From the NCBI GenBank assembly GCA_036555745.1, contig DATBKV010000053.1, positions 1 to 56,881 of the forward strand: 56,881 bases of DNA, written 5' to 3'. Positions 7,719-16,529 of the stretch are shown here, piece after piece. Origin of the DNA: VAZQ01 sp036555745 (GTDB lineage Bacteria > Pseudomonadota > Alphaproteobacteria > Rhizobiales > Xanthobacteraceae). The position numbers and the translations under genes are program-made. Position 1 is the stretch's first letter. Every line of letters starts with the position of its first letter. The notes beneath the pieces are model-generated. The model was not told where the DNA came from. It ran no database searches and worked only from the letters and a program-made list of their open reading frames with translations.

Positions 7719-9770
7719 TCAGCGCTCGAACAGGTATTGGCAGCTTCGATCGCCGGGATCGTGGGCCATGATGCGATCGTAAAGCCCGCTCGCTTGCGTC
7801 ACCAGCGGGTCAACATCCTCCGGCAGCAGAAAGCCCCTCTCGACCACGGCGGCTGCCGCCGAGCGCACCTTCTGCTCGTAATCGCGGCGATCGGCGTAAC
7901 GGGTCGCCAAAGCTCGCCGCGGATCACCAGCGGCCGCGCGCTCCGCCTCGGTGCGAGGAAACGGAATGAATGAGCCGTCCCAACGGCCGGTGGCGGCGGG
8001 AAAGCCTGCGGCCTCGCTGCGGGTGTTGAAGCCGGTGCGGGTCCCGAGCGGTACCGATAGCTCCGGCAGCGCGATGCCGCCCTCGTCGTTGCCGTCCGCG
8101 TCCGGCCGCGGCACCAGGGTCCGGAACGGCTTGCCCGCGATCGGCGGCACCTGGTCGGCGATGCGCTCGGTCGCGAAGCGGGGGCCGAAATCGAGACGCG
8201 GCGGGCGCAGGTTGCTCGCGGGCAGCCGCACTCCGGGAATGCGCGGGAATGACTCACGCTGAGCGGCGAGCGAGATCAAGGTGCCGTCGGCAATGGTCGG
8301 ATAGGTGCTCGGCGGCGGCTCGGCTCCATCGCGAACCCAGCGCTCGAGCGCGACGAGAAGCGCGCGCATCACCCGGTAGTGGTTGAGCGTGTTGACGCAA
8401 TTGGCGAACATGCCGCGCTCGTGCAGCATGCCGACATAGTGCTGCGCGCCGGCGATCATGTAGATGCGCGCCTCCGGTGCCGGCGGCAAATCGCGCTCCC
8501 CCGCAGGGTCGGTCGTGATGAGCGAGGCCGAGCGGTTCCAGTATTCCGACGAGTTGTTGACGTAGAACAGCTTCGGCACGGCGCCGAGCGCGCGCGCACG
8601 ATCAAGCACGGATCCTTCCGCGCCGGTTTCGGGATCGCGCGAGGATGTGGTCGCGAACGGAAAGAAGTCGGTAGGATAGATGTGGTCCTCGAGCATGCTG
8701 AAGTGCCGCGTCGGCATGGCGAAGCGATAGTCGAAGCCGCCCTTGCCGCCGCCTGCGACGTGGATGAAGGCGCCGTCGAACACCGCCTTGCCACTCTCGT
8801 CGACGTGCAGGCCGCGCAGCAGCATGGTCTGGATCAACCTCCCGGACTGGGAAATGCCGAAGATCAGGCGCCGCGGCGGGGGAGGCTCGCCCGCCAGCGG
8901 ATGGTCGCGCAGATATGCAAGAAGATCGCGAATGCCGGCCATGCCGAGCGCGACCACGGTTGGGTCGCGTGCGGTGTAGGTGAGCTGATAGATCCGCCCA
9001 GGCTTAAAGCCGCCGACGAGCGCGATTTCGGTCGGCGGCGTGCCGTCATTCGACGGCACGAATGACCAGGCCGCGCGCGGGATTAGCTGCGCTTCGCCCT
9101 CCGGCCGGTCGCGCTGCGTGAGCGCAGCATCGGGCGCGCCGTCCTGCGCGGGCGGATAGGCGGTGCCGAGCACGCCGGTGAAACGCGCTGCCTCGCGCGG
9201 CGCGTTCACGATCAGCTCGTAGGCGACCTGGCCGGTGATCGGCACGCCATTGTCGGTCGCGACCGGCGCGCGCAGGATAAGCCGGGGATCGCCCGGGGCG
9301 GCGGCGACGTCGCTCGCCCATGCCGACCACACCAGCGTGAACCCGCGGCGAAACAGGAACCCGTTGCCGGCATGCGCCGCGCTCGTCGGATCGTTGCCGG
9401 AGGCGGCCTCATCGAGCTGACGCAGCATTCCGATGTTGCCGCGATTATTGACCTCGTAAAGCAGAGTGCCGTTGCGGCGCGCGCCACTGGCGGGACGCAG
9501 AACCAAAAAATCGGCCGCGAACTCGACGCGCCCATGCGCGTTGCGCGGTGCAAGCACAAGATCGGCGATCGGCTGGTTGGCGGGGGCGCCAGGATCGAGC
9601 ACAAAGAAGGCGCGCCCGCGCAACTTCTCGTAGGCGCCGGCGGCGCCGAACTCGGCACCCCCCGCGAACGGCTCGCGGCTCGAAATCTCCAGTCGCTCGA
9701 CGCGCGCGGCGGCGGGCGGCGGGAATGACGCCGCCACGAGAACCAGTCCCGCGACCAGGCGACGATACAT
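7719..9770 (-). CDS. Secreted alpha/beta hydrolase, Abhydrolase_10-type
   Basis: About 683 residues. The ATG at 9770 is preferred because it has GGGGAGG about 12 nt upstream and opens a clear signal peptide (MYRRLVAGLVLVAASF...AAA, about 1-22). The frame extends 60 codons further upstream without a signal. The mature protein begins VERLEISSREPFAGG, which is typical of a poorly characterised periplasmic alpha/beta-hydrolase family. The nucleophile region is FGISQSGRLIQ (304-314), a GxSxSGR elbow. The AGAQHYVG segment near residue 440 could carry the catalytic His. It is the first gene of a likely two-gene unit with the ThDP enzyme and is divergent from the OprB porin at 9968. An esterase/lactonase role feeding an aromatic or oxo-acid pathway is inferred. 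Confidence 0.75.
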   Translation of the reverse strand: MYRRLVAGLVLVAASFPPPAAARVERLEISSREPFAGGAEFGAAGAYEKLRGRAFFVLDPGAPANQPIADLVLAPRNAHGRVEFAADFLVLRPASGARRNGTLLYEVNNRGNIGMLRQLDEAASGNDPTSAAHAGNGFLFRRGFTLVWSAWASDVAAAPGDPRLILRAPVATDNGVPITGQVAYELIVNAPREAARFTGVLGTAYPPAQDGAPDAALTQRDRPEGEAQLIPRAAWSFVPSNDGTPPTEIALVGGFKPGRIYQLTYTARDPTVVALGMAGIRDLLAYLRDHPLAGEPPPPRRLIFGISQSGRLIQTMLLRGLHVDESGKAVFDGAFIHVAGGGKGGFDYRFAMPTRHFSMLEDHIYPTDFFPFATTSSRDPETGAEGSVLDRARALGAVPKLFYVNNSSEYWNRSASLITTDPAGERDLPPAPEARIYMIAGAQHYVGMLHERGMFANCVNTLNHYRVMRALLVALERWVRDGAEPPPSTYPTIADGTLISLAAQRESFPRIPGVRLPASNLRPPRLDFGPRFATERIADQVPPIAGKPFRTLVPRPDADGNDEGGIALPELSVPLGTRTGFNTRSEAAGFPAATGRWDGSFIPFPRTEAERAAAGDPRRALATRYADRRDYEQKVRSAAAAVVERGFLLPEDVDPLVTQASGLYDRIMAHDPGDRSCQYLFER

Positions 9771-9967
9771 GCTCGAACTGCGCCTCCCCTCGGCGCGACA
9801 GCCCGTGCGCTGCGAAGACGTTTCGCGCGAATCATAGACTGCCGGCATTGTGCAGGCGATAGCCAAGGTGGCGCCCTGACTAGACATGGGGTGGCCACCG
9901 TCGGCCATAAGAATTTTAGCCCGAATCGCGGTTGAGACTCGCGCCCGCATTTCGGGGGTGGGGTTCC

Positions 9968-11365
9968 ATGCGCGCGATCGCGCCGTTTCGTCCTGGAAGC
10001 ACGCTCGCCCTCGCCGCGCTTTGCCTGATCGGCGCGGCGAGCGATTTCCGCACGGCCGCCTGGGCGCAGGCCCAGCGGTCGGACGAACCGGCAGAGCCGG
10101 CGCAGACCACGTTGACAGGCGATTGGGGCGGGCTGCGCCCTTATCTCGAACGCCAGGGCCTGGTCTTTACGCTCAACTACACCAACGATTTTCTCTCCAA
10201 TGTCCGGGGCGGGATCGGTCCGGGCAGCGTAGTGATCGGCGCCTTCCAGCCGCAGCTGGACATCGACCTGCAAAAGCTTATGGGCTGGGAGGGTGGACAC
10301 TTTCACACCCACGGCCTCATCACCCATGGGCCGCTGTTCAGTCCGGCCTACCTCGGCAACTTTCTCGCCGTCTCGAACCTGGAAGCAGGCGCGGTCGCGC
10401 GGCTCTATTCGTTCTGGTTCGAGCAGAGCGCATTCAACGAACGGCTGTCGGTGCGCGCCGGCCTGATGTCGGCCGACAGCCAGTTTCTGCAGAGCAAGAC
10501 CGCCGCAAATTTCATCAACAATGGCATTAGCTGGCCGTTGTTTCTCGGCGCCAACCTGCCGGCCGGAGGACCGGCCTATCCGCTCCCCGATCCCGGCATT
10601 CGCGTGCGCATCAAGCCCACCGACGAGCTGGCGTTCCAGGCCGCTCTGTTCAGCGGCGATCCCAGTGGCGGCAACGGCTCCAACCAGCCGGCGCCGCTGC
10701 CGGCCGGCACCGTGTTCAGCTTCCGCGGCGGCGCCTTCATCATCGCCGAAGCAAGCTGGCTGCCCAACCAAGGAAAAGGGGCCAAGGGGCTTCCCGGCGC
10801 CTACCGCATCGGCGCCTGGTGGCACACCAGCCCGCGCTTCGGCGACCAGCGCTATGACACTACCGGACAATCGCTCGCGAGCCCGACGTCAACCGGCATT
10901 CCGCTCGAGCACACCGGCGACCAGGGCATCTACGGCGTCATCGACCAGATGCTCTACCGCGTTCCCGGCACGACGGACCAGGGCCTGTCGGCCTTCGTTC
11001 GCGCCGGTGGCGTGCCCAACGATCGCAACCTGATCAGCTTCTACGCCGACGGCGGCCTCATCTATAAAGGCCTGGTGCCGCGCCGGCCCGATGACAAGAT
11101 CGGCATCGCCGCCGCCTATGCGCGGGTCGGCGACAATGCACGCGGCCTCGACCTGGACACCGGATTCTTCGGCAACTCGTTCTATCCCGTGCGCAGCGGA
11201 GAAACCGCGATCGAGGTGATCTACCAGGCGCAGCTGGCGCCCTGGTGGATGCTGCAGCCGGAAATGCAATACATCATTCGGCCGGGCGGCGGCGTGCTCA
11301 ACAGCGACGGCAGCTTCCGGCCGAATGCCTGGGTGATCGCGGTCCGCTCCTCGCTGAGCTTCTGA
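9968..11365 (+). CDS. OprB-family carbohydrate porin
   Basis: 465 residues. The ATG at 9968 has GGGGTGGGG just upstream and gives the signal peptide MRAIAPFRPGSTLALAALCL...AWAQA. The mature part starts with LTGDWGGLRPYLERQGL, the conserved opening of OprB porins. It continues as alternating beta-strand and turn segments to a C-terminal AVRSSLSF ending in Phe, the outer-membrane barrel sorting signal. It should form a substrate-selective outer-membrane channel. Neighbours (secreted hydrolase upstream, solute-binding protein downstream) suggest uptake of a carbon source. The 274-bp stretch after it contains a Rhizobiales palindromic repeat. Confidence 0.85.
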   Translation: MRAIAPFRPGSTLALAALCLIGAASDFRTAAWAQAQRSDEPAEPAQTTLTGDWGGLRPYLERQGLVFTLNYTNDFLSNVRGGIGPGSVVIGAFQPQLDIDLQKLMGWEGGHFHTHGLITHGPLFSPAYLGNFLAVSNLEAGAVARLYSFWFEQSAFNERLSVRAGLMSADSQFLQSKTAANFINNGISWPLFLGANLPAGGPAYPLPDPGIRVRIKPTDELAFQAALFSGDPSGGNGSNQPAPLPAGTVFSFRGGAFIIAEASWLPNQGKGAKGLPGAYRIGAWWHTSPRFGDQRYDTTGQSLASPTSTGIPLEHTGDQGIYGVIDQMLYRVPGTTDQGLSAFVRAGGVPNDRNLISFYADGGLIYKGLVPRRPDDKIGIAAAYARVGDNARGLDLDTGFFGNSFYPVRSGETAIEVIYQAQLAPWWMLQPEMQYIIRPGGGVLNSDGSFRPNAWVIAVRSSLSF

Positions 11366-11477
11366 GCATCCCGCAGGCCGCCCGCCTCACTTCCAGGCTT
11401 TTCGGTCCAACTCGCATTCAGCCTGCTCGCATGGGTGCAGCCGCGGCCTCGATTGAGCATGTTTTCAGGTCCTTGGA

Positions 11478-11576
11478 GCGCATCCCGACTGGATCGAATG
11501 GGGATGCGCCCTAGATTTTCTGATTTTGCGCATGTCCTTATCGGACAACCGGTGCCCACTTTTCCGGGACATGCGC
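11478..11576. repeat. Rhizobiales intergenic palindromic repeat, copy A (two hairpins)
   Basis: Two perfect inverted repeats lie side by side. The first is gcgcatccc (11478-11486) with gggatgcgc (11501-11509). The second is gcgcatgtcc (11528-11537) with ggacatgcgc (11567-11576) around a core aaccggtgcccacttttcc. The core and layout match the mosaic repeats common between genes in Bradyrhizobium and relatives. Related copies are at 25903 and 53377. It fills the gap between the porin and the ABC-binding-protein gene. Confidence 0.8.
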
Positions 11577-11639
11577 CAGAGGACTCGCCGGTCGTCCGCG
11601 TGGCGGATACGCTGACTCGACTCGTTGGAGGAAGTCCCA

Positions 11640-12626
11640 ATGTCCGGCATGCGACGGCGCGAATTCATCTTGGCTCTCGGCGGCGCGGCCGCAGCGTGGC
11701 CGCGTCGGGCGTACGCGCAGGCCGCCATGCCGGTGGTCGGTTTCCTCGATCCCATGTGGCCTGACACCGGCACCGCCGATCGCCTGCGTGGCTTCCGGCA
11801 AGGCCTCAGGGAGACGGGATTCGTCGAGGGCGAAAACGTCGCGATCGAATACCGCTGGGCCGAGAGCCGAGTCGACCGGCTGTCGCCCCTGGCGGCCGAA
11901 TTCGTTCGCCGCCAGGTGGCCGTGATCGCTGCGATCGGAGGCTCCACCCCGGCGTTCGCGGCCAAAGCGGAAACCAACACGATCCCCGTCGTCTTCACCG
12001 TCGCGCAGGACCCGGTCAAGCTCGGCCTCGTCGCCGAGCTTGCCAAACCCGGCGACAACCTGACCGGAGTCGTTCTTCCGGCCGAGGCGACGGTACGCCG
12101 ACTCGAGCTGCTGCGCGAACTGGTGCCCGCCGCCACTCACATCTCTGTGTTCCTCGATCCAGCCAATGCCGCGGATGTCGCCTCGACCGTGCGGGACATT
12201 AACGCCGCCGCTGCCCGCAGCGGATTGCAACTCAAGATTCTCAATGCCAGCACCGCCCGCGAGATCGATGCGGCTTTCGCGAGCTTCGGGCGCGAGCCAC
12301 CGGACGCGCTTCTGGTCGGCCCGTTTTCGACCGAACGGCGCGTCCAGCTGACGCAACTGGCGGCGTTCCATAAGATCCCGGCGGCCTATCCGTGGCGCGA
12401 CTTTGCCGATGCCGGCGGGCTGATGAGCTATGGAGCGAGCCTGGGCGAGGCCTATCGGCAGGCGGGAATGCTGGTAGGGCGCATCCTCAAGGGCGCGAAG
12501 GCGGCCGACCTTTCCGTCGTGCGCTCGAGCAAGAATGAGCTGGTCATCAACGCCTCGACCGCGCGGATGCTCGGTTTGAGCGTGCCGCCCTCGCTCATGT
12601 CGCTCGCGGCCGCCGTGATCGAATAG
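11640..12626 (+). CDS. ABC transporter substrate-binding protein (PF04392 type)
   Basis: 328 residues. The leader MSGMRRREFILALGGAAAAWP...YAQA has a twin-arginine-like RRREF followed by a hydrophobic stretch. The mature part begins MPVVGFLDPMWPDT and contains FRQGLRETGFVEGENVAIEYRWAE, the hallmark of the ABC_sub_bind family, which is greatly expanded in Rhizobiales. GGAGGA at 11627-11632 sets the ATG at 11640; an upstream in-frame TTG at 11625 lies inside that site. No permease or ATPase gene is adjacent, so it is an orphan binding protein. Ligand unknown; aromatic or amino acids have been proposed for the family. Confidence 0.85.
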   Translation: MSGMRRREFILALGGAAAAWPRRAYAQAAMPVVGFLDPMWPDTGTADRLRGFRQGLRETGFVEGENVAIEYRWAESRVDRLSPLAAEFVRRQVAVIAAIGGSTPAFAAKAETNTIPVVFTVAQDPVKLGLVAELAKPGDNLTGVVLPAEATVRRLELLRELVPAATHISVFLDPANAADVASTVRDINAAAARSGLQLKILNASTAREIDAAFASFGREPPDALLVGPFSTERRVQLTQLAAFHKIPAAYPWRDFADAGGLMSYGASLGEAYRQAGMLVGRILKGAKAADLSVVRSSKNELVINASTARMLGLSVPPSLMSLAAAVIE

Positions 12627-12716
12627 CCGTGATCGAAAAGCCGGGCCGGTCGTTTTTGCGCTCGGTCCGCCTGCCTGCAGCGTTGCGGCATCGAGCTGCC
12701 AGAGCGCCGCGCTAGC

Positions 12717-13283
12717 CTAGGGATGGTGACGGCGCCATTGCGCCGGCAGCAGGAAGCTTCCCGCCCACATGCCACGTCTGGCGGCTTCCGCCTCATGCTC
12801 CTCCGACCGGTAATCACCGACATCGCCGAAGGCCACCGCCCAGCCCTGCCGCACCATCCAGGCGTTGATGTCGGACCCATCTGGAGCGAAGCAGATCGCG
12901 AGAATGCGGCGGTATTTGTCGACCCCGCCGGATCGGCAGGTCAGCCGGCCACCGGCGATATGGCGTTCGAGCTCCCGCGCCGCCGCCCTGCCGCAGGCCC
13001 ATGGCTGCCCCTTCCCATCGAGGCATGTCTGGTCCCATTCGGGCGCATCGATCCCCGCCAGACGGATACGGGCATGGGCGATCTCGATGCTGTCGCCGTC
13101 GAGCACGCGGGCGCGGCCGCTCAGAGCCCCCCTCGGCTCGGTCGTGTGCTGCCGGCTGGTATACAATCCGATCAAGCCGAGCAGCAGCAAGAGCGCAACG
13201 AACAGGCGGCCATCGTTGCGGCGGCCTGCATATCTCGTCACGACCGGCTGGCTTACCCTTGGGCGCATCGCTCTCGCCCGCAT
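12717..13283 (-). CDS. Thermonuclease-family (SNase-like) protein, membrane-anchored
   Basis: 188 residues. A basic start is followed by one hydrophobic helix (LFVALLLLLGLIGLYTS, about 27-43), so the domain is likely tethered outside the cytoplasm. The SNase fold is shown by GRARVLDGDSIEI, RLAGIDAPEWDQTC, and later GRAAARELERHIAGG and YRRILAICF, which carry the Asp/Arg residues of the staphylococcal-nuclease active site. WAVAFGDVGDYRSEEHEAEAARRGMWAG is the usual C-terminal helix. Rhizobiales genomes have several such proteins of unknown role. An alternative start five codons in (13268) is possible. Confidence 0.82.
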   Translation of the reverse strand: MRARAMRPRVSQPVVTRYAGRRNDGRLFVALLLLLGLIGLYTSRQHTTEPRGALSGRARVLDGDSIEIAHARIRLAGIDAPEWDQTCLDGKGQPWACGRAAARELERHIAGGRLTCRSGGVDKYRRILAICFAPDGSDINAWMVRQGWAVAFGDVGDYRSEEHEAEAARRGMWAGSFLLPAQWRRHHP

Positions 13284-13488
13284 CGGAAGCGTGGAATCGA
13301 CTCGCTGGCTCTAGCATATCGTGCCGGCGCTAGCCCGCGATCTGCTCCATGCCTGCGCAGCCGCTCACCCAAACAGGTAAAGTCGATCGCATGCAGCCAT
13401 CGCACCGACCCACCGCCGCTTTGCTTGCGCCCAAATCGCTATAGAATGGGCGCGAAACGCAGGTGGGTGGCACATACGCGGGGAAGAC

Positions 13489-14508
13489 ATGCGATCGGGA
13501 TTTCCGCCGGTGTCGGCGGTTGCCATCCTTGTAGCGCTGACGTTTGCGGCGACGCCGGCCGCCACGCAGGGCGATTCGCTCGCCGGCAAGACCGTGCAGA
13601 TGATCATCGGCTTCGGGGCGGGCGGCGGCTACGACCTCTGGGGCCGCACGGTCGCCCGCCATATCGGCCGCCACCTGCCGGGCAATCCGACGGTCGTTCC
13701 GCAGAACATGCCGGGTGCCGGCAGCTACGTGGCCGCGAGCTACATGTTCAACGTCGCGCCCAAGGACGGCACGGTGCTCGGCATCATCGCCCGCGACGCC
13801 GCGCTCGGACCGCTCTCAGGCGCGACCGGCGCCCGCTTCGATCCGACCAGATTGTCGTGGATTGGAACGCCGACCAAGGAAACCAATGTCTGCATTGCCT
13901 ATCATACCGCGCAGGTCAAAACCGCGCAGGACCTGTTCGAGCATGAGCTGATCGTGGGCGACACCGGTCCGGGCACCGGCACGCGCGCCTATCCGAAAGC
14001 GCTCGACGAGCTGCTCGGAATGAAGTTCAAGCTGGTGGGCGGCTTCCCCGCATCATCTGACGTGTTTCTGGCGATGGAGCGCGGCGAGGTCGAGGGCATC
14101 TGCGAGAGCCTCGATAGCATCAAGATCCGCCGACCGAGCTGGATCCCGACCAAAACCATCTCGATCCTGTTCCAGGGCGGCGCCGCCCCCAGCCCCGAGC
14201 TCAAGGACGTTCCATTCGTGCTCGATTTCGCGCACAGCGACATCGAGAAGCAGGCGATCGAGTTTCTCTATGCCGGCCAGGGGATCGGACGCCCGTTCGT
14301 TGCGCCGCCGGACCTGCCCGCGGAACGGTTGCGCATGCTGCGCGACGCCTTCAATGCCACCATGCAGGATGCCGACTTCCGCGCCGAGGCGGCGAAATCA
14401 AAACTCGACCTCGAACCGGACGACGGCGAGCATCTGGCGACGTTGATTGCGAAAATCTACGCGACCCCTAAACCGATCGTGGATAAGATCACCGGCCTGA
14501 TGAAGTAG
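13489..14508 (+). CDS. Tripartite tricarboxylate transporter (TctC/Bug) solute-binding protein
   Basis: 339 residues. The signal peptide is MRSGFPPVSAVAILVALTF..ATQG. GKTVQMIIGFGAGGGYDLWGRTVARHIGRHLPGNP is the variant opening seen in Bug/TctC binding proteins, and VPQNMPGAGSYVAASYMFN is also typical. GGGAAG precedes the ATG. It should capture a carboxylate in the periplasm for a TctAB-type permease, but no permease genes are nearby. The next gene (3-hydroxyanthranilate dioxygenase, 82 nt later, same strand) may be co-transcribed, hinting at an aromatic carboxylate ligand. That link is inference. Confidence 0.85.
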   Translation: MRSGFPPVSAVAILVALTFAATPAATQGDSLAGKTVQMIIGFGAGGGYDLWGRTVARHIGRHLPGNPTVVPQNMPGAGSYVAASYMFNVAPKDGTVLGIIARDAALGPLSGATGARFDPTRLSWIGTPTKETNVCIAYHTAQVKTAQDLFEHELIVGDTGPGTGTRAYPKALDELLGMKFKLVGGFPASSDVFLAMERGEVEGICESLDSIKIRRPSWIPTKTISILFQGGAAPSPELKDVPFVLDFAHSDIEKQAIEFLYAGQGIGRPFVAPPDLPAERLRMLRDAFNATMQDADFRAEAAKSKLDLEPDDGEHLATLIAKIYATPKPIVDKITGLMK

Positions 14509-14590
14509 GAAGCGCAGGCGATCGAACAGGACAAGGATCGCAGACGCGGCGCGGTCGCGCGCGTGCCGGGTGGCGACCAGGGAGCAAGCG

Positions 14591-15136
14591 ATGGCGAACG
14601 GACGGCTCCACGCCTTCAATTTCCAACGCTGGATCGACGAGCACGGCCACCTGCTCAAGCCGCCGGTCGGCAACAAGAAGGTGTTCGAGGACGGCGACAT
14701 GACCGTGCAGGTCGTCGGCGGACCGAATGAGCGCACCGACTACCACGATGATCCGGTGGAGGAGTTCTTCTACCAGCTCAAGGGCGACATGGTGCTCAAA
14801 GTGGTGGACGACGGCCGTTTCTACGACGTTCCGATCCGCGAGGGCGACGTGTTTCTTCTGCCCGCGCACGTGCGCCATTCGCCGCAGCGGCCGCAGCCCG
14901 GCTCGATCGGTCTCGTCGTCGAGGCCGCCCGACCCGACGCCGTCGATGCCTTCGAGTGGTACTGCTTCGAGTGCGGTGCGCTCGTCCATCGCATCGAGGC
15001 GAAGGTGGCGCACCTGGTCAAGGACCTGCCGCCGCTTTACGAGGCCTTCTATGCCGACGAGAACGCGCGCAAGTGCAAGACCTGCGGCGCCATCCATCCC
15101 GGCAAGACGCCGCCGCCGGGCTGGGTCAAGATGTGA
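14591..15136 (+). CDS. nbaC: 3-hydroxyanthranilate 3,4-dioxygenase
   Basis: 181 residues, a normal length for the bacterial enzyme. It cleaves 3-hydroxyanthranilate to 2-amino-3-carboxymuconate semialdehyde using Fe(II) and O2. The cupin fold shows the iron ligands His52 (DYHDD), Glu58 (VEEFF) and His96 (VRHSP). The C-terminus has two CxxC pairs (CFEC and CKTC), the rubredoxin-like metal site found in bacterial and fungal forms. AGGGAG lies about 7 nt before the ATG at 14591; the in-frame GTG at 14570 lacks such a site. Other tryptophan/kynurenine genes are not visible. An ACMSD-superfamily decarboxylase is 1.4 kb away, but it looks like a resorcylate decarboxylase. Confidence 0.9.
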   Translation: MANGRLHAFNFQRWIDEHGHLLKPPVGNKKVFEDGDMTVQVVGGPNERTDYHDDPVEEFFYQLKGDMVLKVVDDGRFYDVPIREGDVFLLPAHVRHSPQRPQPGSIGLVVEAARPDAVDAFEWYCFECGALVHRIEAKVAHLVKDLPPLYEAFYADENARKCKTCGAIHPGKTPPPGWVKM

Positions 15137-15172
15137 AGATGGTTTGCATAGGATAGGCTGAGTGCGGCTAGC

Positions 15173-15225
15173 GTGCGATACCCATTATCTAACCAACGGC
15201 AACAGCTGCTGATGGGTTTTCGCAC
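15173..15225. terminator. Imperfect inverted repeat between convergent genes
   Basis: gtgcgatacccat (15173-15185) is nearly complementary to atgggttttcgcac (15212-15225). It lies between the ends of the dioxygenase and the mandelate-racemase-like gene and includes a TTTT. It could terminate transcription in both directions. Tentative. Confidence 0.35.
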
Positions 15226-15249
15226 GAACGCTGAACTCATCGTGCGATC

Positions 15250-16350
15250 TCAGCCGACGCGATATTTCTCGACCGCCTTCACGTCCCAGCTAATCCCGTT
15301 GCCCGGCCGCTGCGGCACCACGGCGAAGCCGTCGGCGATCTCGAGCGGTTCCCGTAGAATCTTGTCGGCCCAATCCACGTATTCGAGGAAATGGCAGGTG
15401 GGCGTCGCCGCCAAGAGGTGGGCGCTCACCTCAGGAAACAGATGCGAGGACATCTCGATGCGATGGGTGGCGGCGAGTGCTGCGGCCCGCAGCCAGCCGG
15501 TGACGCCGCCGATGCGCTCGAGATCGGGCATCACGTAGTCGGCGGCGCCGGCGGCGAGGGCCGCCGCCATGGCCGAGCTTTCGCAGAAATTCTCGCCGAT
15601 CTGGATCGGCGTCGCGAGCTCGCGCGCGAGCTCGGCATTGCCGGCATAGTCGTCATGCCGGATCGGCTCCTCCAGCCAATAGATGCCCTCGCCGTCGAGT
15701 GCGCGACCGCGCTCGCGCGCCTGGGCGAGGCTGAGCGCCTGATTGTAGTCGACCATCACCAAGACCTCGCCGCCCACGCGTTTGCGCACGGCGTGCAAGG
15801 CGGCGAGATCCTCCCGCAGGGTCGGGTAGCCGAGCCGGAGCTTGATGGCGCGGAAGCCGCCAGCGAGCAGCTTTTCGGCCTCATCGGCCAGCGCCTCCGA
15901 GCGCATCAGCCCGAGGCCGCAGGAATTGTATGCGGGAATGCGTTTCGCAGCGCCACCGAGCAGGGTAGCGAGCGGCAGCCCGGCCGCGATCGCGAGCGCA
16001 TCCCAGGCCGCTACGTCGAGCGCCGCCATCGCCATCCGCACAATCCCCTGCACCCCGATGAGCGCAAAACGCTCGCTGAGCTTGCACCAGAGCGCGAGCG
16101 GCGCGACGCGCTCGCCTTTAACCACGCGCTCCACCTCCTGCAGGATGCTGGCGATCGCCGGCATCGCCGCACCGAAATAGCACCACAGGTAGGCACGGCC
16201 GGTGACGTCCTCGGTGGTGTCGAGATCGACGAGCAGCAGCGGCGCCTTGGTCAGGGTGCCACGGCTGGTGCCGAGCGCGTAGTTCATCGGCACCTCGACG
16301 CCGACGCAGCGAATGGCGCGGATCGTGAGGGGCGGCAGGATGAGGGTCAT
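15250..16350 (-). CDS. Mandelate-racemase-like enolase-superfamily enzyme (K-x-R variant)
   Basis: 366 residues. It has an N-terminal capping domain (1-130) and a TIM barrel (135-330). From memory it aligns without gaps to Pseudomonas mandelate racemase across the catalytic region. Metal ligands are Asp201, Glu227 and Glu253. The Asp276-His303 dyad and Glu323 are conserved, and SSHLFPEVSAHLLAATPT is almost identical. The first catalytic Lys is Lys170, but the second (Lys166 in mandelate racemase, the S-specific base) is Arg172. So a 2-hydroxyacid racemase, epimerase or dehydratase is likely, with altered chemistry. The ATG at 16350 is chosen for AGGA eight bases upstream. It is divergent from the decarboxylase at 16530. 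Confidence 0.82.
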   Translation of the reverse strand: MTLILPPLTIRAIRCVGVEVPMNYALGTSRGTLTKAPLLLVDLDTTEDVTGRAYLWCYFGAAMPAIASILQEVERVVKGERVAPLALWCKLSERFALIGVQGIVRMAMAALDVAAWDALAIAAGLPLATLLGGAAKRIPAYNSCGLGLMRSEALADEAEKLLAGGFRAIKLRLGYPTLREDLAALHAVRKRVGGEVLVMVDYNQALSLAQARERGRALDGEGIYWLEEPIRHDDYAGNAELARELATPIQIGENFCESSAMAAALAAGAADYVMPDLERIGGVTGWLRAAALAATHRIEMSSHLFPEVSAHLLAATPTCHFLEYVDWADKILREPLEIADGFAVVPQRPGNGISWDVKAVEKYRVG

Positions 16351-16529
16351 GGCCGGAGTCCTGGATTCCGCAGGGGTGGGCATCGAGCGCGCTCGATTCT
16401 ATCATTCGCGCGCGTCCTGTGGGCGCAATGCCCACGCATTCTGACCGCATGAGTAAGATCGTTCGCGGCATGCCGTACAAATCGCCGTCCGCCGCAAGCG
16501 ATTTTGTCCAGCGCACGTCCGGAGGAGAG

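Noticed and set aside
9212..10870. 552-codon open frame on the minus strand across two genes
   Set aside because: Overlaps both the hydrolase (other frame) and the OprB gene antisense.
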